56,868 nucleotides of DNA from Bacteroides sp. GTDB lineage: Bacteria > Bacteroidota > Bacteroidia > Bacteroidales > Muribaculaceae. A program made the translations under genes and the position numbers. The notes below the pieces were generated by a model. That model did no database searches. It had not been told where the DNA came from and was given only the letters and a program-made list of their open reading frames with translations. The stretch lies in NCBI GenBank assembly GCA_014802265.1, contig JAAVCP010000017.1, positions 19,666 to 76,533 on the forward strand, in the 5' to 3' direction. Shown piece after piece: positions 9,350 to 18,157 of this stretch (its first letter is position 1; the number at the start of each line of letters is the position of its first letter).

Positions 9350-10240
9350 ATGAAGAAACTCATTTTTATTTTGTTCGTTTGTGTGTGTAACCTAACAATG
9401 AATGCTCAGTGTGACGCCTACATAAAGCTGTATGACAAGGCTGGGAAGCACCCCCGTATTATGTCTGTGACATATCCGGGTGATGCCAACTCGCTTGATA
9501 TGTATAACAGTATTTATGGTCACGGTGCCGTGATTGAGAATCCATGGGTAGCTTATCGTGTCTATATGGATAATCGCCAGAGCCTTGATCTCTATGTGAA
9601 GCAGTCTCCTCAACTTGAACTTGACATCACAGGTTTCTATACCACTCCCGAGCAGCTTCAGGAGGGCTATGGATGCGATGTGCTTTGGGCGGGCAAGTCA
9701 ATTGGCGCCGGTTCTTTCAGAGGATGGCAGAACAGTGTGCCTGTCACTATTGATACTGTGGCTGCAAGAACACAGACGGTGCTTTCAAACAGAGAGATTC
9801 TTCTTACGGATAAAGACTGGATTTTTAACGGACATCCAATCCAGATGGTTCAGAAATATTCAATGGTTCCTGACCAACGCGATTTGAATGTGGAGATAAC
9901 TCTTGATGGATATGCTCCGGACGACCTGTTCTGCACGGGAATACAGAAACTCGAGACTGACAATCAAGGCTTTCTTTATCCTGACGGGATAGCCGGGTCA
10001 TGGGGCAGTAATATCCCTGACAAGAATCATCCGGAATTAGTGGAGACTGTCGGACTCGGCATTGTGGTGGCTCCTGAGAATATTGTCAAGGTTATTGAAG
10101 ATGATGCCAACTATCTGGTGCTGGTAAAACCTGACAGGGAAGGTAAAATACGTTACCGGGTGTTGGCTTGTGGACTTAGAGAGAGGGATGGTTTTAAAGA
10201 CGAGAATAAATGGTTTGATTTTGTTAAATCACAAAAATAA
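9350..10240 (+). CDS. DUF4861 family exported protein
   Basis: I choose the ATG at 9350 because it gives a clean signal peptide (MKKLIFILFVCVCNLTMNAQ). An upstream in-frame ATG at 9317 would add 11 non-signal residues. The 296-aa product matches what I know of DUF4861, often found beside pectin and uronate genes in Bacteroidales. Visible features are an aromatic-rich beta structure (HGAVIENPWVAYRVYMDNRQ, GYGCDVLWAGKSIGAGSFRG) like carbohydrate-mutarotase-type beta sandwiches. Function is not established; an epimerase, lyase or mutarotase acting on unsaturated uronate in the periplasm is a guess from context. Confidence 0.75.
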   Translation: MKKLIFILFVCVCNLTMNAQCDAYIKLYDKAGKHPRIMSVTYPGDANSLDMYNSIYGHGAVIENPWVAYRVYMDNRQSLDLYVKQSPQLELDITGFYTTPEQLQEGYGCDVLWAGKSIGAGSFRGWQNSVPVTIDTVAARTQTVLSNREILLTDKDWIFNGHPIQMVQKYSMVPDQRDLNVEITLDGYAPDDLFCTGIQKLETDNQGFLYPDGIAGSWGSNIPDKNHPELVETVGLGIVVAPENIVKVIEDDANYLVLVKPDREGKIRYRVLACGLRERDGFKDENKWFDFVKSQK

Positions 10241-10247
10241 TAACATT

Positions 10248-11042
10248 ATGGTTAATTTTTCACTCGAGGGTAAGGTTGCCCTCATCACCGGCGCTGTCTA
10301 TGGAATAGGCTTCGCTATTGCAAAGGCTTTTCATGAAGCCGGAGCCAAGATTATCTACAACAACAACACGCAGAGTGGACTTGACATGGGTGCCGAAAAT
10401 TATAAGGAGGCTGGCATCGATGCAAAAGGTTATCTATGTGATGTGACCGACGAGAAGGCAGTGCAGGAAATGATTGCTGATATTGATAAAAACTATGGTG
10501 GGGTAGACATCCTTGTAAACAATGCCGGTATCATCAAGCGTATCCCGATGCATGAAATGGCTGTTGAGGATTTCCGACTTGTAGTAGATATCGATCTCGT
10601 GGCTCCCTTCATCTGTGCAAAGGCTGTTATCCCCGGCATGATTAAGAAAGGTCATGGCAAGATTATCAATATTTGCTCCATGATGAGCGAGCTTGGCAGA
10701 GAGACTGTCAGCGCGTATGCCGCTGCTAAAGGTGGCTTGAAGATGCTGACCCGCAACATCTGTTCTGAATATGGCGAGTATAACATTCAGTGTAATGCCA
10801 TTGGTCCGGGCTATATTGCTACTCCTCAGACGGCTCCTCTCCGTGAGATTCAGCCTGACGGTAGCCGTCACCCATTTGATCAGTTTATTATCGCCAAAAC
10901 TCCGGCAGCCCGCTGGGGCACTCCTGAAGATCTAATGGGTCCTGCTGTGTTCCTTGCTTCTGACGCTTCTAATTTTGTTAACGGTCACGTGCTTTATGTT
11001 GACGGCGGTATCCTCGCCTACATTGGCAAGCAGCCTAAATGA
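10248..11042 (+). CDS. kduD: 2-dehydro-3-deoxy-D-gluconate 5-dehydrogenase
   Basis: The ATG at 10248 gives a 264-aa SDR starting MVNFSLEGKVALITGA, the usual KduD start. The frame is open further upstream, but that extension overlaps the previous gene. The Rossmann motif is GAVYGIG (usually GASRGIG), the catalytic Tyr-x3-Lys is in SAYAAAKGGL, and NNAGI is present. The enzyme reduces 2,5-diketo-3-deoxygluconate to KDG with NAD(P)H. It is cytoplasmic, unlike the KduI of this cluster, so its substrate must cross the membrane first. Confidence 0.93.
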   Translation: MVNFSLEGKVALITGAVYGIGFAIAKAFHEAGAKIIYNNNTQSGLDMGAENYKEAGIDAKGYLCDVTDEKAVQEMIADIDKNYGGVDILVNNAGIIKRIPMHEMAVEDFRLVVDIDLVAPFICAKAVIPGMIKKGHGKIINICSMMSELGRETVSAYAAAKGGLKMLTRNICSEYGEYNIQCNAIGPGYIATPQTAPLREIQPDGSRHPFDQFIIAKTPAARWGTPEDLMGPAVFLASDASNFVNGHVLYVDGGILAYIGKQPK

Positions 11043-11058
11043 TTTGTTTTGGATTATA

Positions 11059-11108
11059 TGATGGAATGTGGATTGTAGAGGGATAATCCTCTGCTTTCCC
11101 ATTCTATC
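11059..11108 (+). other. Structured leader between kduD and the EIIC gene
   Basis: The outer arms GATGGAATG and CATTCTATC pair with one mismatch around an inner AGAGG/CCTCT hairpin. A short TTACCA/TGGTAA stem follows near 11110. It lies in the 177-nt gap before the transporter gene and could be an attenuator or processing site; there is no long T run. Confidence 0.35.
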
Positions 11109-11219
11109 TTACCAATGATTAATGGTAAAAGATTAAAACGGTCAATTGTAATAAGATAAGCGGCATCACTGTATTCGTTCATCCATGATCTTTTATCACT
11201 TATCGTTATTTCTAACGTT

Positions 11220-12641
11220 ATGGAACAAGTATTCTCTTATATAATCGGACTCGGAGCAGCTGTGATGATGCCTGTAATCTTCACTGTGCTTGGTGTCTGC
11301 ATTGGAATTAAATTTGGCGATGCGCTCAAGAGCGGTCTTAAGGTCGGTGTCGGCTTTATCGGTCTCTCAATCGTAACTGCATTGCTTACTTCAGCCCTTG
11401 GTCCTGCTTTGAACACTGTGGTTGACATCTACAACCTTCAGCTCAGAGTGTTTGATATGGGTTGGCCCGCCGCTGCCGCTGTGGCTTATAACACAGCTGT
11501 CGGTGCTTTCATCATTCCGGTGTGTCTTGGTGTCAATATTCTGATGCTGCTTACAAAGACTACACGTACCGTCAACATCGACCTTTGGAACTACTGGCAT
11601 TTCGCTTTCATTGGTGCGGTGATTTATTTTGCAACCGATTCGCTGTCATGGGGCTTCTTCGGCGCCATTGTCTGCTACATTATAACCCTTATCTTAGCAG
11701 ATATGACTGCTAAGAAATTCCAGCATTTTTACAAGGATATGGACGGAATTTCTATTCCACAACCTTTCTGTGCCGGTTTTGTGCCTTTCGCATGGGCAAT
11801 CAATAAGGGGCTTGACAAAATTCCCGGTATGCAGAAACTTGAAATTGATGCCGAGGGTCTTAAGAAGAAATTTGGTCTTCTTGGTGAGCCTCTTTTCCTT
11901 GGAGTGGTGGTTGGAGTGGCTATCGGATGCCTCACATGTACTTCATGGGGGGAGATAGTAGATAAGATCCCTTACATTCTCGGTCTTGGAATTAAGATGG
12001 GTGCCGTGATGGAGTTGATTCCTCGTGTCACAGTCCTCTTTATTGAAGGTCTGAAACCTATCTCCGATGCTACCCGTTCTCTTATCGCACGTAAGTTTAA
12101 GGGTGCTGACGGTTTGAATATCGGTATGTCTCCGGCTCTTGTAATCGGACACCCCACCACTCTCGTGGTGTCGCTTCTGCTGATTCCGGTCACTCTTTTC
12201 CTTGCCGTTGTGCTCCCGGGCAATCAGTTTCTTCCTTTGGCTTCTCTCGCCGGTATGTTCTATATTTTCCCGTTGGTGCTTCCTTTCACCAAGGGAAATG
12301 TGTTCAAGACATTTATTATCGGTGTGGTAGTGATAGTGATGGGGCTTTACATGGTTACTAACATTGCTCCTGCGTTCACTCTTGCCGCCCATGATGTGTT
12401 TGCGGTGACCAACGACGCCGCCGTGGCTATCCCTGAGGGGTTCGAGGGTGGATCGCTTGACTTTGCCTCATCGCCATTGGCTTGGGTGCTTTATCAATGT
12501 ACGGTCAACCTTAAATATATTGGTGCCGGACTACTTGTGCTTATCACTTGCGGAATGATGTGGTGGAATCGAGTGCATATCCTCCGCAACCAGAAAGCTA
12601 TGATTGAGAAAAATTCCACTAAAATTCAAACAACCGAATAA
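11220..12641 (+). CDS. Orphan PTS EIIC of the galactitol (GatC) type, probable uronate-derivative importer
   Basis: The 473-aa protein has many hydrophobic helices and matches the EIIC-GatC family from its start ([20 protein letters not shown]) through [20 protein letters not shown] and [16 protein letters not shown]. Full length is normal for GatC. No EIIA, EIIB, EI or HPr gene is present in the window, and Bacteroidota usually lack sugar PTS, so phosphorylation-coupled uptake is doubtful. The stop overlaps the kduI start by one base (TAATG), implying translational coupling with KduI. I infer that it carries the KduI product (2,5-diketo-3-deoxygluconate) or a related acid sugar into the cell. 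Confidence 0.85.
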   Translation: MEQVFSYIIGLGAAVMMPVIFTVLGVCIGIKFGDALKSGLKVGVGFIGLSIVTALLTSALGPALNTVVDIYNLQLRVFDMGWPAAAAVAYNTAVGAFIIPVCLGVNILMLLTKTTRTVNIDLWNYWHFAFIGAVIYFATDSLSWGFFGAIVCYIITLILADMTAKKFQHFYKDMDGISIPQPFCAGFVPFAWAINKGLDKIPGMQKLEIDAEGLKKKFGLLGEPLFLGVVVGVAIGCLTCTSWGEIVDKIPYILGLGIKMGAVMELIPRVTVLFIEGLKPISDATRSLIARKFKGADGLNIGMSPALVIGHPTTLVVSLLLIPVTLFLAVVLPGNQFLPLASLAGMFYIFPLVLPFTKGNVFKTFIIGVVVIVMGLYMVTNIAPAFTLAAHDVFAVTNDAAVAIPEGFEGGSLDFASSPLAWVLYQCTVNLKYIGAGLLVLITCGMMWWNRVHILRNQKAMIEKNSTKIQTTE

Positions 12642-13561
12642 TGAAGAAGATATTTTTAAGTGTGGCAGTGGCTTTAGCTGCATTTGGTGCATCTGCCCAA
12701 ACTGAATATAAGGTTCTCCGTGCCTGTCATCCTGATGATGTGAAGCATTATGACACTGAGCAGCTTCGCAGCCATTTCATGATGCCTGTGGTGATGGAGG
12801 TCAATAAGATCAATCTGACCTACGCCATGTATGACCGTTTAGTCTATGGTGGCGTTGTGCCTGTAGGAAAGACGATTAAACTGGAGACTATTGATCCCCT
12901 GAAGGCTAATTATTTTCTTGAGCGCAGGGAATTAGGTGTGATCAACACCGGTGGCGACGGTGTAGTGACTGTCGATGGCAAGGAATATGAGCTTCATTTC
13001 AAAGATGCCCTTTACGTTGGCTGTGGAAATAAGGAGGTCTCTTTCCGTTCTAAAGATGATTCTAACCCCGCTAAGTTCTATCTTAATTCTACAACTGCTC
13101 ATAAGCATTATAAAACTCAGCTTATCACTATCGACGGTAGAAAGGGTTCAATAAAGGCTAACCAGATTAAAGCCGGTAAGATGGAGGAAAGCAACGACCG
13201 CATAATCAATCAGCTTATTGTAAATAATGTTCTTGAGGAGGGTCCGTGTCAGTTGCAGATGGGTCTTACAGAGCTTATGCCGGGTAGTGTTTGGAACACT
13301 ATGCCTGCTCATACACATGACCGTCGTGTAGAATGCTACTATTATTTCAATCTTCCGGAAGGAAACGCCATTTGCCATATAATGGGTGAGCCACAGGAAA
13401 ACAGAATGATGTGGCTTCATAACGAGCAGGCTGTAATGTCGCCCGAATGGTCAGTACACGCTGCTGCCGGCACTTCCAACTATATGTTCATCTGGGGCAT
13501 GGGTGGTGAGAACCTTGATTATGGTGATATGGATAAGATCCAATATCTTGACATGAAATAA
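12641..13561 (+). CDS. kduI: 5-keto-4-deoxyuronate isomerase with N-terminal signal peptide
   Basis: The 306-aa cupin-type isomerase converts 5-keto-4-deoxyuronate to 2,5-diketo-3-deoxygluconate. The zinc-site pattern His-x-His-x4-Glu is seen in [14 protein letters not shown], and the mid-protein [10 protein letters not shown] and C-terminal [18 protein letters not shown] are family hallmarks. Typical KduI has about 278-280 residues and no signal. Here the first 20 residues form a classical Sec signal peptide (Lys-Lys, hydrophobic core, then GASAQ), so the enzyme is predicted to be periplasmic. The start is fixed by the TAATG overlap with the transporter gene. Confidence 0.93.
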   Translation: MKKIFLSVAVALAAFGASAQTEYKVLRACHPDDVKHYDTEQLRSHFMMPVVMEVNKINLTYAMYDRLVYGGVVPVGKTIKLETIDPLKANYFLERRELGVINTGGDGVVTVDGKEYELHFKDALYVGCGNKEVSFRSKDDSNPAKFYLNSTTAHKHYKTQLITIDGRKGSIKANQIKAGKMEESNDRIINQLIVNNVLEEGPCQLQMGLTELMPGSVWNTMPAHTHDRRVECYYYFNLPEGNAICHIMGEPQENRMMWLHNEQAVMSPEWSVHAAAGTSNYMFIWGMGGENLDYGDMDKIQYLDMK

Positions 13562-13627
13562 GCTTGGTAGAGCTTACCTTTTCTCTCCTCTGCTATTAAC
13601 TCTAAAAACTAAATTCAAAGAAATATA

Positions 13628-14650
13628 ATGAGTAAAATTGTAACATTAGGCGAAATTATGCTTCGTCTTTCACCCGCAGCTTGCCACTGCTTTGTGCAAG
13701 TCGATTCCTTTGATGTAATCTGGGGTGGGGGAGAAGCTAATGTGGCTGTCAGTTGTGCCAATTATGGTCACGAGGCTTATTTCGTGACTAAGCTCCCTAA
13801 GCATGAGATTGGTCAGGCTGCTTTCAATGCTCTCCGCCGTTATGGGGTTGACACCCGCTTCATAGCAAGGGGTGGTGACCGTGTCGGCATATACTACTGT
13901 GAGACAGGAGCCTCAATGCGTCCCTCAAAAGTTATCTATGACCGTGCGCATTCTGCCATTGCTGAGGCTGACCCCGAGGATTTTGACTTTGACGCTATCA
14001 TGAAAGATGCCGACTGGTTTCATTGGAGCGGAATTACTCCTGCCATTTCTGACAAGGCTGCCGAGCTGACTCGTCTTGCCTGTCAGGCTGCCAAACGTCA
14101 TGGGGTGACTGTAAGCGTTGACCTTAATTTCCGTAAAAAATTATGGACTAAGGAGAAAGCTCAGTCTGTGATGCGTCCACTTATGCAATATGTGGATGTA
14201 TGCATTGGCAATGAGGAAGACGCGGAGCTTTGCCTTGGGTTCAAACCGGATGCTGATGTTGAAGGTGGCAACACCGATGCTGAAGGCTATAAGGGAATCT
14301 TTGCCGCTATGATGAAAGAATTTGGATTCAGATATGTGGCTTCTACACTCCGTGAATCTTATTCAGCCACTCATAATGGTTGGAAGGCTATGATCTATGA
14401 CGGCAAGGAGTATTATCAGAGTAAACGCTATGACATCAACCCGATTATTGACCGTGTAGGTGGTGGCGACAGCTTCTCCGGCGGTCTGATCCACGGTTTG
14501 CTCACCATGCCTACTATGGGTGATGCCCTTGAGTTTGCTGTGGCTGCATCTGCTCTCAAACAGACAATTAACGGTGATTTTAATCTTGTTTCTGCTGAAG
14601 AGGTTCATGCCCTTGCCGGTGGAAGCGCTAACGGAAGAGTACAGAGATAA
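13628..14650 (+). CDS. kdgK: 2-dehydro-3-deoxygluconokinase
   Basis: The 340-aa PfkB-family kinase phosphorylates KDG to KDPG. The N-terminal [16 protein letters not shown], the early substrate motif [16 protein letters not shown] and the catalytic [17 protein letters not shown] anion-hole motif are intact. It is cytoplasmic. The stop overlaps the kdgA start by one base, so the two last steps of uronate breakdown are translationally coupled. Confidence 0.95.
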   Translation: MSKIVTLGEIMLRLSPAACHCFVQVDSFDVIWGGGEANVAVSCANYGHEAYFVTKLPKHEIGQAAFNALRRYGVDTRFIARGGDRVGIYYCETGASMRPSKVIYDRAHSAIAEADPEDFDFDAIMKDADWFHWSGITPAISDKAAELTRLACQAAKRHGVTVSVDLNFRKKLWTKEKAQSVMRPLMQYVDVCIGNEEDAELCLGFKPDADVEGGNTDAEGYKGIFAAMMKEFGFRYVASTLRESYSATHNGWKAMIYDGKEYYQSKRYDINPIIDRVGGGDSFSGGLIHGLLTMPTMGDALEFAVAASALKQTINGDFNLVSAEEVHALAGGSANGRVQR

Positions 14651-15303
14651 TGGCACGTTTCGATAAATTTCAAGTGATGGCTAAAATCGGGGTAGCCCCG
14701 ATGGTGCCGGTGTTCTATCATAAAGATCTTGAGGTGGCTAAAGCTGTGGTTAAGGCATGTTATGAAGGGGGGGTACGTGCTTTTGAGTTTACCAATCGTG
14801 GCGATTTTGCACATGAGATTTTTGGTGAACTTGTAAAGTTTGCAGCTGTAGAATGTCCTGAGCTGGCTCTTGGGGTAGGATCTATAGTAGATCCTGCCAC
14901 GGCAGCTCTTTACATGCAGCTTGGTGCATGCTTCGTGGTGGGTCCTCTTTTTAATCCAGAGGTTGCCAAAATTTGTAACCGTCGCCAGGTGCCTTACACT
15001 CCCGGCTGCGGAAGCATATCCGAAGTTGGGGCTGCCCAGGAAGTAGGGTGCGAGCTGATAAAGGTGTTCCCGGGTGATGTGCTTGGTCCTAAATTTGTCA
15101 AAGGTCTTCTTGCTCCGATGCCTTGGTCTAAACTTATGGTGACGGGTGGGGTAGAGCCTACTGAGGAAAACCTCTCTTCATGGTTTAAGGCAGGGGTTTA
15201 TTGTGTAGGTATGGGTAGCAAGCTTTTCCCAAAAGATGTTATTGCAGCTCAAGACTGGGACGCTATCAAAGAGAAGTGTATCTATTGCCTCTCTTTGGTT
15301 TAA
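14650..15303 (+). CDS. kdgA: KDPG aldolase (bifunctional KHG/KDPG aldolase)
   Basis: The 217-aa class I aldolase splits KDPG to pyruvate and glyceraldehyde-3-phosphate. The Schiff-base lysine lies in [18 protein letters not shown]; the glutamate region [20 protein letters not shown] and the phosphate-binding [11 protein letters not shown] are also visible. Length is typical. It closes the pectin island and is followed after about 25 nt by a strong terminator. Confidence 0.94.
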   Translation: MARFDKFQVMAKIGVAPMVPVFYHKDLEVAKAVVKACYEGGVRAFEFTNRGDFAHEIFGELVKFAAVECPELALGVGSIVDPATAALYMQLGACFVVGPLFNPEVAKICNRRQVPYTPGCGSISEVGAAQEVGCELIKVFPGDVLGPKFVKGLLAPMPWSKLMVTGGVEPTEENLSSWFKAGVYCVGMGSKLFPKDVIAAQDWDAIKEKCIYCLSLV

Positions 15304-15327
15304 TATCTGTCAAAATAACGGAGTACT

Positions 15328-15374
15328 AAAAATCCGATGCCGAAATCATTCAAAGATCTCGACATCGGATTTTT
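15328..15374. terminator. Bidirectional terminator between kdgA and the polysaccharide locus
   Basis: The arms AAAAATCCGATGCCGA and TCGACATCGGATTTTT pair over 16 nt with one mismatch around a 15-nt loop. Flanking A and T runs let it work in both directions. It separates kdgA (+) from the convergent aminotransferase gene (-). Confidence 0.88.
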
Positions 15375-15445
15375 ATATAACCAATTATTTGATTCCTGAC
15401 TAAATAGTAAGGGGCATATTCAGAAAATGTGTAATGTGATTAGTC

Positions 15446-16708
15446 TTAGTTTACTATGGCATCCTTAATGGTATCGGTGATGTACCGCACATCGTCATCG
15501 GTGACATAGGGTCCTGCCGGAAGGCATATCCCCACATGGAACAGTCCCTCGCTCACGCCGTTGACGTATGCCGGCGCATTGCGGTACACCGGCTGACGGT
15601 GCATCGGCTTCCACAGAGGGCGCGCCTCAACGTTGGCTGTGTCAAGGATCATGCGCAATGCCTCAACATTGTCATTAGGCTGACAGTCCGTGACAGCTGT
15701 CGTGGCTGCATGTGTAACACCCGCTGCACCTCCGACAGCACCGGTTATAACTTCCCTGTAGGCGTTCTCCTGACCCCTTATGTGCAGCCCCGGGTCAAGC
15801 GTTGCCGTGCACAGCCAGAAGTTAGAATCTGATTCACGCCACGGGTTCCCGTGCATGGTGATACCCTTTACATCCCTTAGCTGATCGCAGTAGAGCTGCT
15901 GTACGTGCCTGTGATGGGCGATGTGCTCATTGACTATTGTCATCTGCCCTCTGCCGATACCGGCACAGATATTGCTCATGCGATAGTTGAACCCGATTGC
16001 CTCATGCTGGTAATATGGATATGACTCACGCGCCTGTGTCGCGTACCACAGTATGCGACGTGCCTTCTCCTCGTCGGGACAGATGAGTGCGCCACCACCG
16101 GAGGTCGTTATCATCTTGTTGCCGTTGAATGACAGTACCCCATACTCGCCGAATGTACCGAGCATCTGACAGTTGAAGCGTGATCCGAACCCCTCGGCGG
16201 CGTCCTCGATGACGGGTATTTCATAGCGGTTGGCAATCTCCATTATTCGGTCAATCCTGTACGGCATACCATAGAGTGCAACCGGGATAATAGCCTTGGG
16301 TTTCCTGCCGGTCTTTGTGATTCGGTCCTTGATAGCTTCCTCAAGCAAGTCCGGGTCCATATTCCACGATTCCGGCTCTGAGTCGATGAACACCGGTGTT
16401 GCGCCAAGGTATGTTATCGGGTGAGAAGAGGCACAGAAAGTGAACGACTGCACCAGTACCTCGTCACCCGCCGTAACGCCGCAGGCAATGAGGGCAAGAT
16501 GTACGGCGGCAGTCCCGGCTGAGAGGCAGACAACCTTCTTGTGAAGTTGTGCAGCCGTAGAACTGTTAACGAACTCCTCGAGATCTTTCTCGAATCCGTT
16601 TACGTTAGGACCCATCGGGACAACCCAGTTTGTGTCAAAGGCTTCCTTTATGAAGTCCTGTTCCCTGCCGCTCATGTGAGCCAGGCAGAGGTATATCCTG
16701 TTTCGCAT
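15446..16708 (-). CDS. pglE: PglE-like DegT/DnrJ/EryC1 aminotransferase
   Basis: The 420-aa PLP enzyme closely resembles the aminotransferase of the bacillosamine pathway that makes UDP-4-amino-4,6-dideoxy-GlcNAc from the 4-keto sugar. The internal aldimine lysine is about Lys198 in SFNGNKMITTSGGG, and the stretches TARPLWKP-like EARPLWKPMHRQPVY and GICLPAG match PglE as I remember it. A PglF-like dehydratase, a PglD-like acyltransferase and a PglC-like transferase lie in the same locus, completing the set. It is the last gene of the locus and is separated from the upstream HEPN gene by a terminator hairpin. Confidence 0.88.
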   Translation of the reverse strand: MRNRIYLCLAHMSGREQDFIKEAFDTNWVVPMGPNVNGFEKDLEEFVNSSTAAQLHKKVVCLSAGTAAVHLALIACGVTAGDEVLVQSFTFCASSHPITYLGATPVFIDSEPESWNMDPDLLEEAIKDRITKTGRKPKAIIPVALYGMPYRIDRIMEIANRYEIPVIEDAAEGFGSRFNCQMLGTFGEYGVLSFNGNKMITTSGGGALICPDEEKARRILWYATQARESYPYYQHEAIGFNYRMSNICAGIGRGQMTIVNEHIAHHRHVQQLYCDQLRDVKGITMHGNPWRESDSNFWLCTATLDPGLHIRGQENAYREVITGAVGGAAGVTHAATTAVTDCQPNDNVEALRMILDTANVEARPLWKPMHRQPVYRNAPAYVNGVSEGLFHVGICLPAGPYVTDDDVRYITDTIKDAIVN

Positions 16709-16771
16709 ATTTTGTTAAAGGTTTATAGTTTGGGTGGAGAATGAGGGGATCGGTATGATTGAGGTGCAAAT

Positions 16772-16800
16772 AAAAAGTAGGGACGCGATTATTCGCGTCC
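16772..16800 (-). terminator. Terminator of the MNT/HEPN unit
   Basis: A perfect 8-bp stem GGACGCGA/TCGCGTCC with loop TTAT is followed, reading the minus strand, by TACTTTTTAT. It lies between the HEPN gene and the aminotransferase gene. Confidence 0.75.
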
Positions 16801-16868
16801 GTCACGTAATTTCGTCGTGTAAAGATATCAATAAGGCTGAATCTGGAGAGAACGGATTGGAAGCCTCA

Positions 16869-17279
16869 TTAATTACTCAGATACCCTTCTAAAAATTCGT
16901 ATATTTTACGATTAAGTGTCTCAGTGTTATTGACGAGGGCTTGACCTTCTTCCTCAGTAATACAAAATACATTCTGGTAATCAGCCTTTTCACGCATTGT
17001 TTGAAGGCGGCTGTAGAGTATGCCATCATTTCTGTCAAACCTACCTGTTAGGACATAGTGTTTCCCAAACATTGCGGCTGTCCCTTTATGAGTTCCTGTT
17101 TTGATGCCGTCATTAACCATTAAGGCATTTACGGCATGAAAAACTGAATAATAAAGTCTGTTGGCTACAAGATCCCAATATCCCATGTCAACATTATGAA
17201 CTGCCTGTTCAAAATTTCGTTTTGACTTTTCGATAAGCAATTTGATGATAGCAATCCTATTTTCAGCAGACAGGCTCAT
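16869..17279 (-). CDS. HEPN domain protein, probable toxin of an MNT/HEPN pair
   Basis: The 136-aa all-helical protein matches the HEPN family (pfam05168 type). The putative RNase motif is Arg41-x6-His48 within ANRLYYSVFHAVNAL, followed by GTHKGTAAMFGKHYVLTGRF and REKADYQN, all family hallmarks. The ATG overlaps the stop of the upstream nucleotidyltransferase gene as ATGA, so the two are translationally coupled. HEPN proteins of such pairs usually act as ribonuclease toxins held inactive by the MNT partner. Confidence 0.88.
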   Translation of the reverse strand: MSLSAENRIAIIKLLIEKSKRNFEQAVHNVDMGYWDLVANRLYYSVFHAVNALMVNDGIKTGTHKGTAAMFGKHYVLTGRFDRNDGILYSRLQTMREKADYQNVFCITEEEGQALVNNTETLNRKIYEFLEGYLSN

Positions 17280-17596
17280 AAGCGAATACAGTCAGACAGT
17301 ACGTTATTATAAAAGGAAGTGTTCTTCTGGGCATCCCATTGACTGCGTGTAAAGTGGACAGGGGTTACCTGCTGACCATATTTCCAGCCAATCTCAGCAT
17401 ACGGGAAGGCAAAGCTTAAGAAGTCATCTGCGGAAGATAGGCTGTCCTCAATTATAATAAGGATATCCCAGTCTGAATTTGTCGTGGCATCTCCTCTTGC
17501 CCGAGACCCATACAGATATACGTCACCTCCACCCTCCATAAACATTCTGTGGGCAAGATACTTCAAATCTTTTATAATTTCCCTGCCGGTTACCAT
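17276..17596 (-). CDS. Minimal nucleotidyltransferase (MNT), probable antitoxin
   Basis: The 106-aa product carries a perfect GSx10DxD active site (Gly30-Ser31 to Asp42 and Asp44: GSRARGDATTNSDWD). The frame is open up to 17656, but a promoter -7 box at 17634-17641 would place the transcript start downstream of that, so I choose the ATG at 17596, which has AAGGAT upstream. In studied MNT/HEPN pairs the MNT enzyme adds AMP to the HEPN partner and silences it. The pair has its own promoter and terminator within the polysaccharide locus. Confidence 0.87.
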   Translation of the reverse strand: MVTGREIIKDLKYLAHRMFMEGGGDVYLYGSRARGDATTNSDWDILIIIEDSLSSADDFLSFAFPYAEIGWKYGQQVTPVHFTRSQWDAQKNTSFYNNVLSDCIRL

Positions 17597-17633
17597 ATCG
17601 TTAATCCTTACTGAATGACTGTCTTTTCTTCCG

Positions 17634-17665
17634 CAAAGATAACGCTTATAAATCAAATTGGCAAA
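17634..17665 (-). promoter_or_regulatory. Promoter of the MNT/HEPN unit
   Basis: On the minus strand a -33 TTTG (17662-17665) is followed after 20 nt by the -7 box TATCTTTG (17634-17641), a full match to the Bacteroidales consensus. Confidence 0.78.
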
Positions 17666-17880
17666 TATTTCTTTTGTGTGCCAGGCTGATTTTTGGTTGA
17701 CTGTTTAGGTTTAGCGATGAAAGAAGGTTTCAGGACATGACTACATAAAGACATAAAGATACTGTGGATTTGTTAGGATTCACCTTCCTACAGACGTGTT
17801 CGACTTATTTAGCTGTAATTTTAGAGCTGTCCCATTTTAATCTTGTAATATCCATTTTAGAGTGACTTTATTATATTCGA

Positions 17881-18117
17881 TTATACAATTCTCCCCACCC
17901 ATTTAACATTAGATTTAAGTAACCGAGTAGATGTATAGATGGAATTTGGTACATCCAATGATTTTGTCAGCAAACTATTACTTGCCTCTATACAACCGTC
18001 TACTATTCTTATACCTTTCAGGATCGTACATTTTGTACCTACCCAAATTTTATTACCAGATTCAAAATCTCGTAAGTAGTTCAGACGATTACCGTTTTCG
18101 TCAATATGGGGTGAGAG
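17881..18117 (-). pseudogene. C-terminal remnant of a hexapeptide-repeat acyltransferase
   Basis: Between the KASIII and MNT genes the minus strand has 78 open codons ending in TAA at 17881. It encodes GNKIWVGTKCTILKGIRIVD and SLLTKSLDVPNSIY, the left-handed beta-helix C-terminus of WbbJ/maltose-acetyltransferase-like enzymes (family form: W-I-G-x-x-x-x-I-L-K-G-V-x-I-G-x-G). An in-frame TGA at 18118-18120 directly precedes it and there is no start codon, so only the tail survives. It is probably a leftover of an O-acetyltransferase of an earlier version of the polysaccharide. I see nothing recognisable in 17666-17880. Confidence 0.75.
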
Positions 18118-18157
18118 TCAGTATTCTTCGATAAATTATGAAATAGGGAAGATAAGG

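Noticed and set aside
11220..12641. Evidence for a working phosphotransferase system
   Set aside because: Only EIIC is present; no EIIA, EIIB, EI or HPr is found in the window.
17931..18134. 67-codon + strand ORF
   Set aside because: It is the antisense of the acyltransferase remnant, whose minus-strand translation has clear family motifs.
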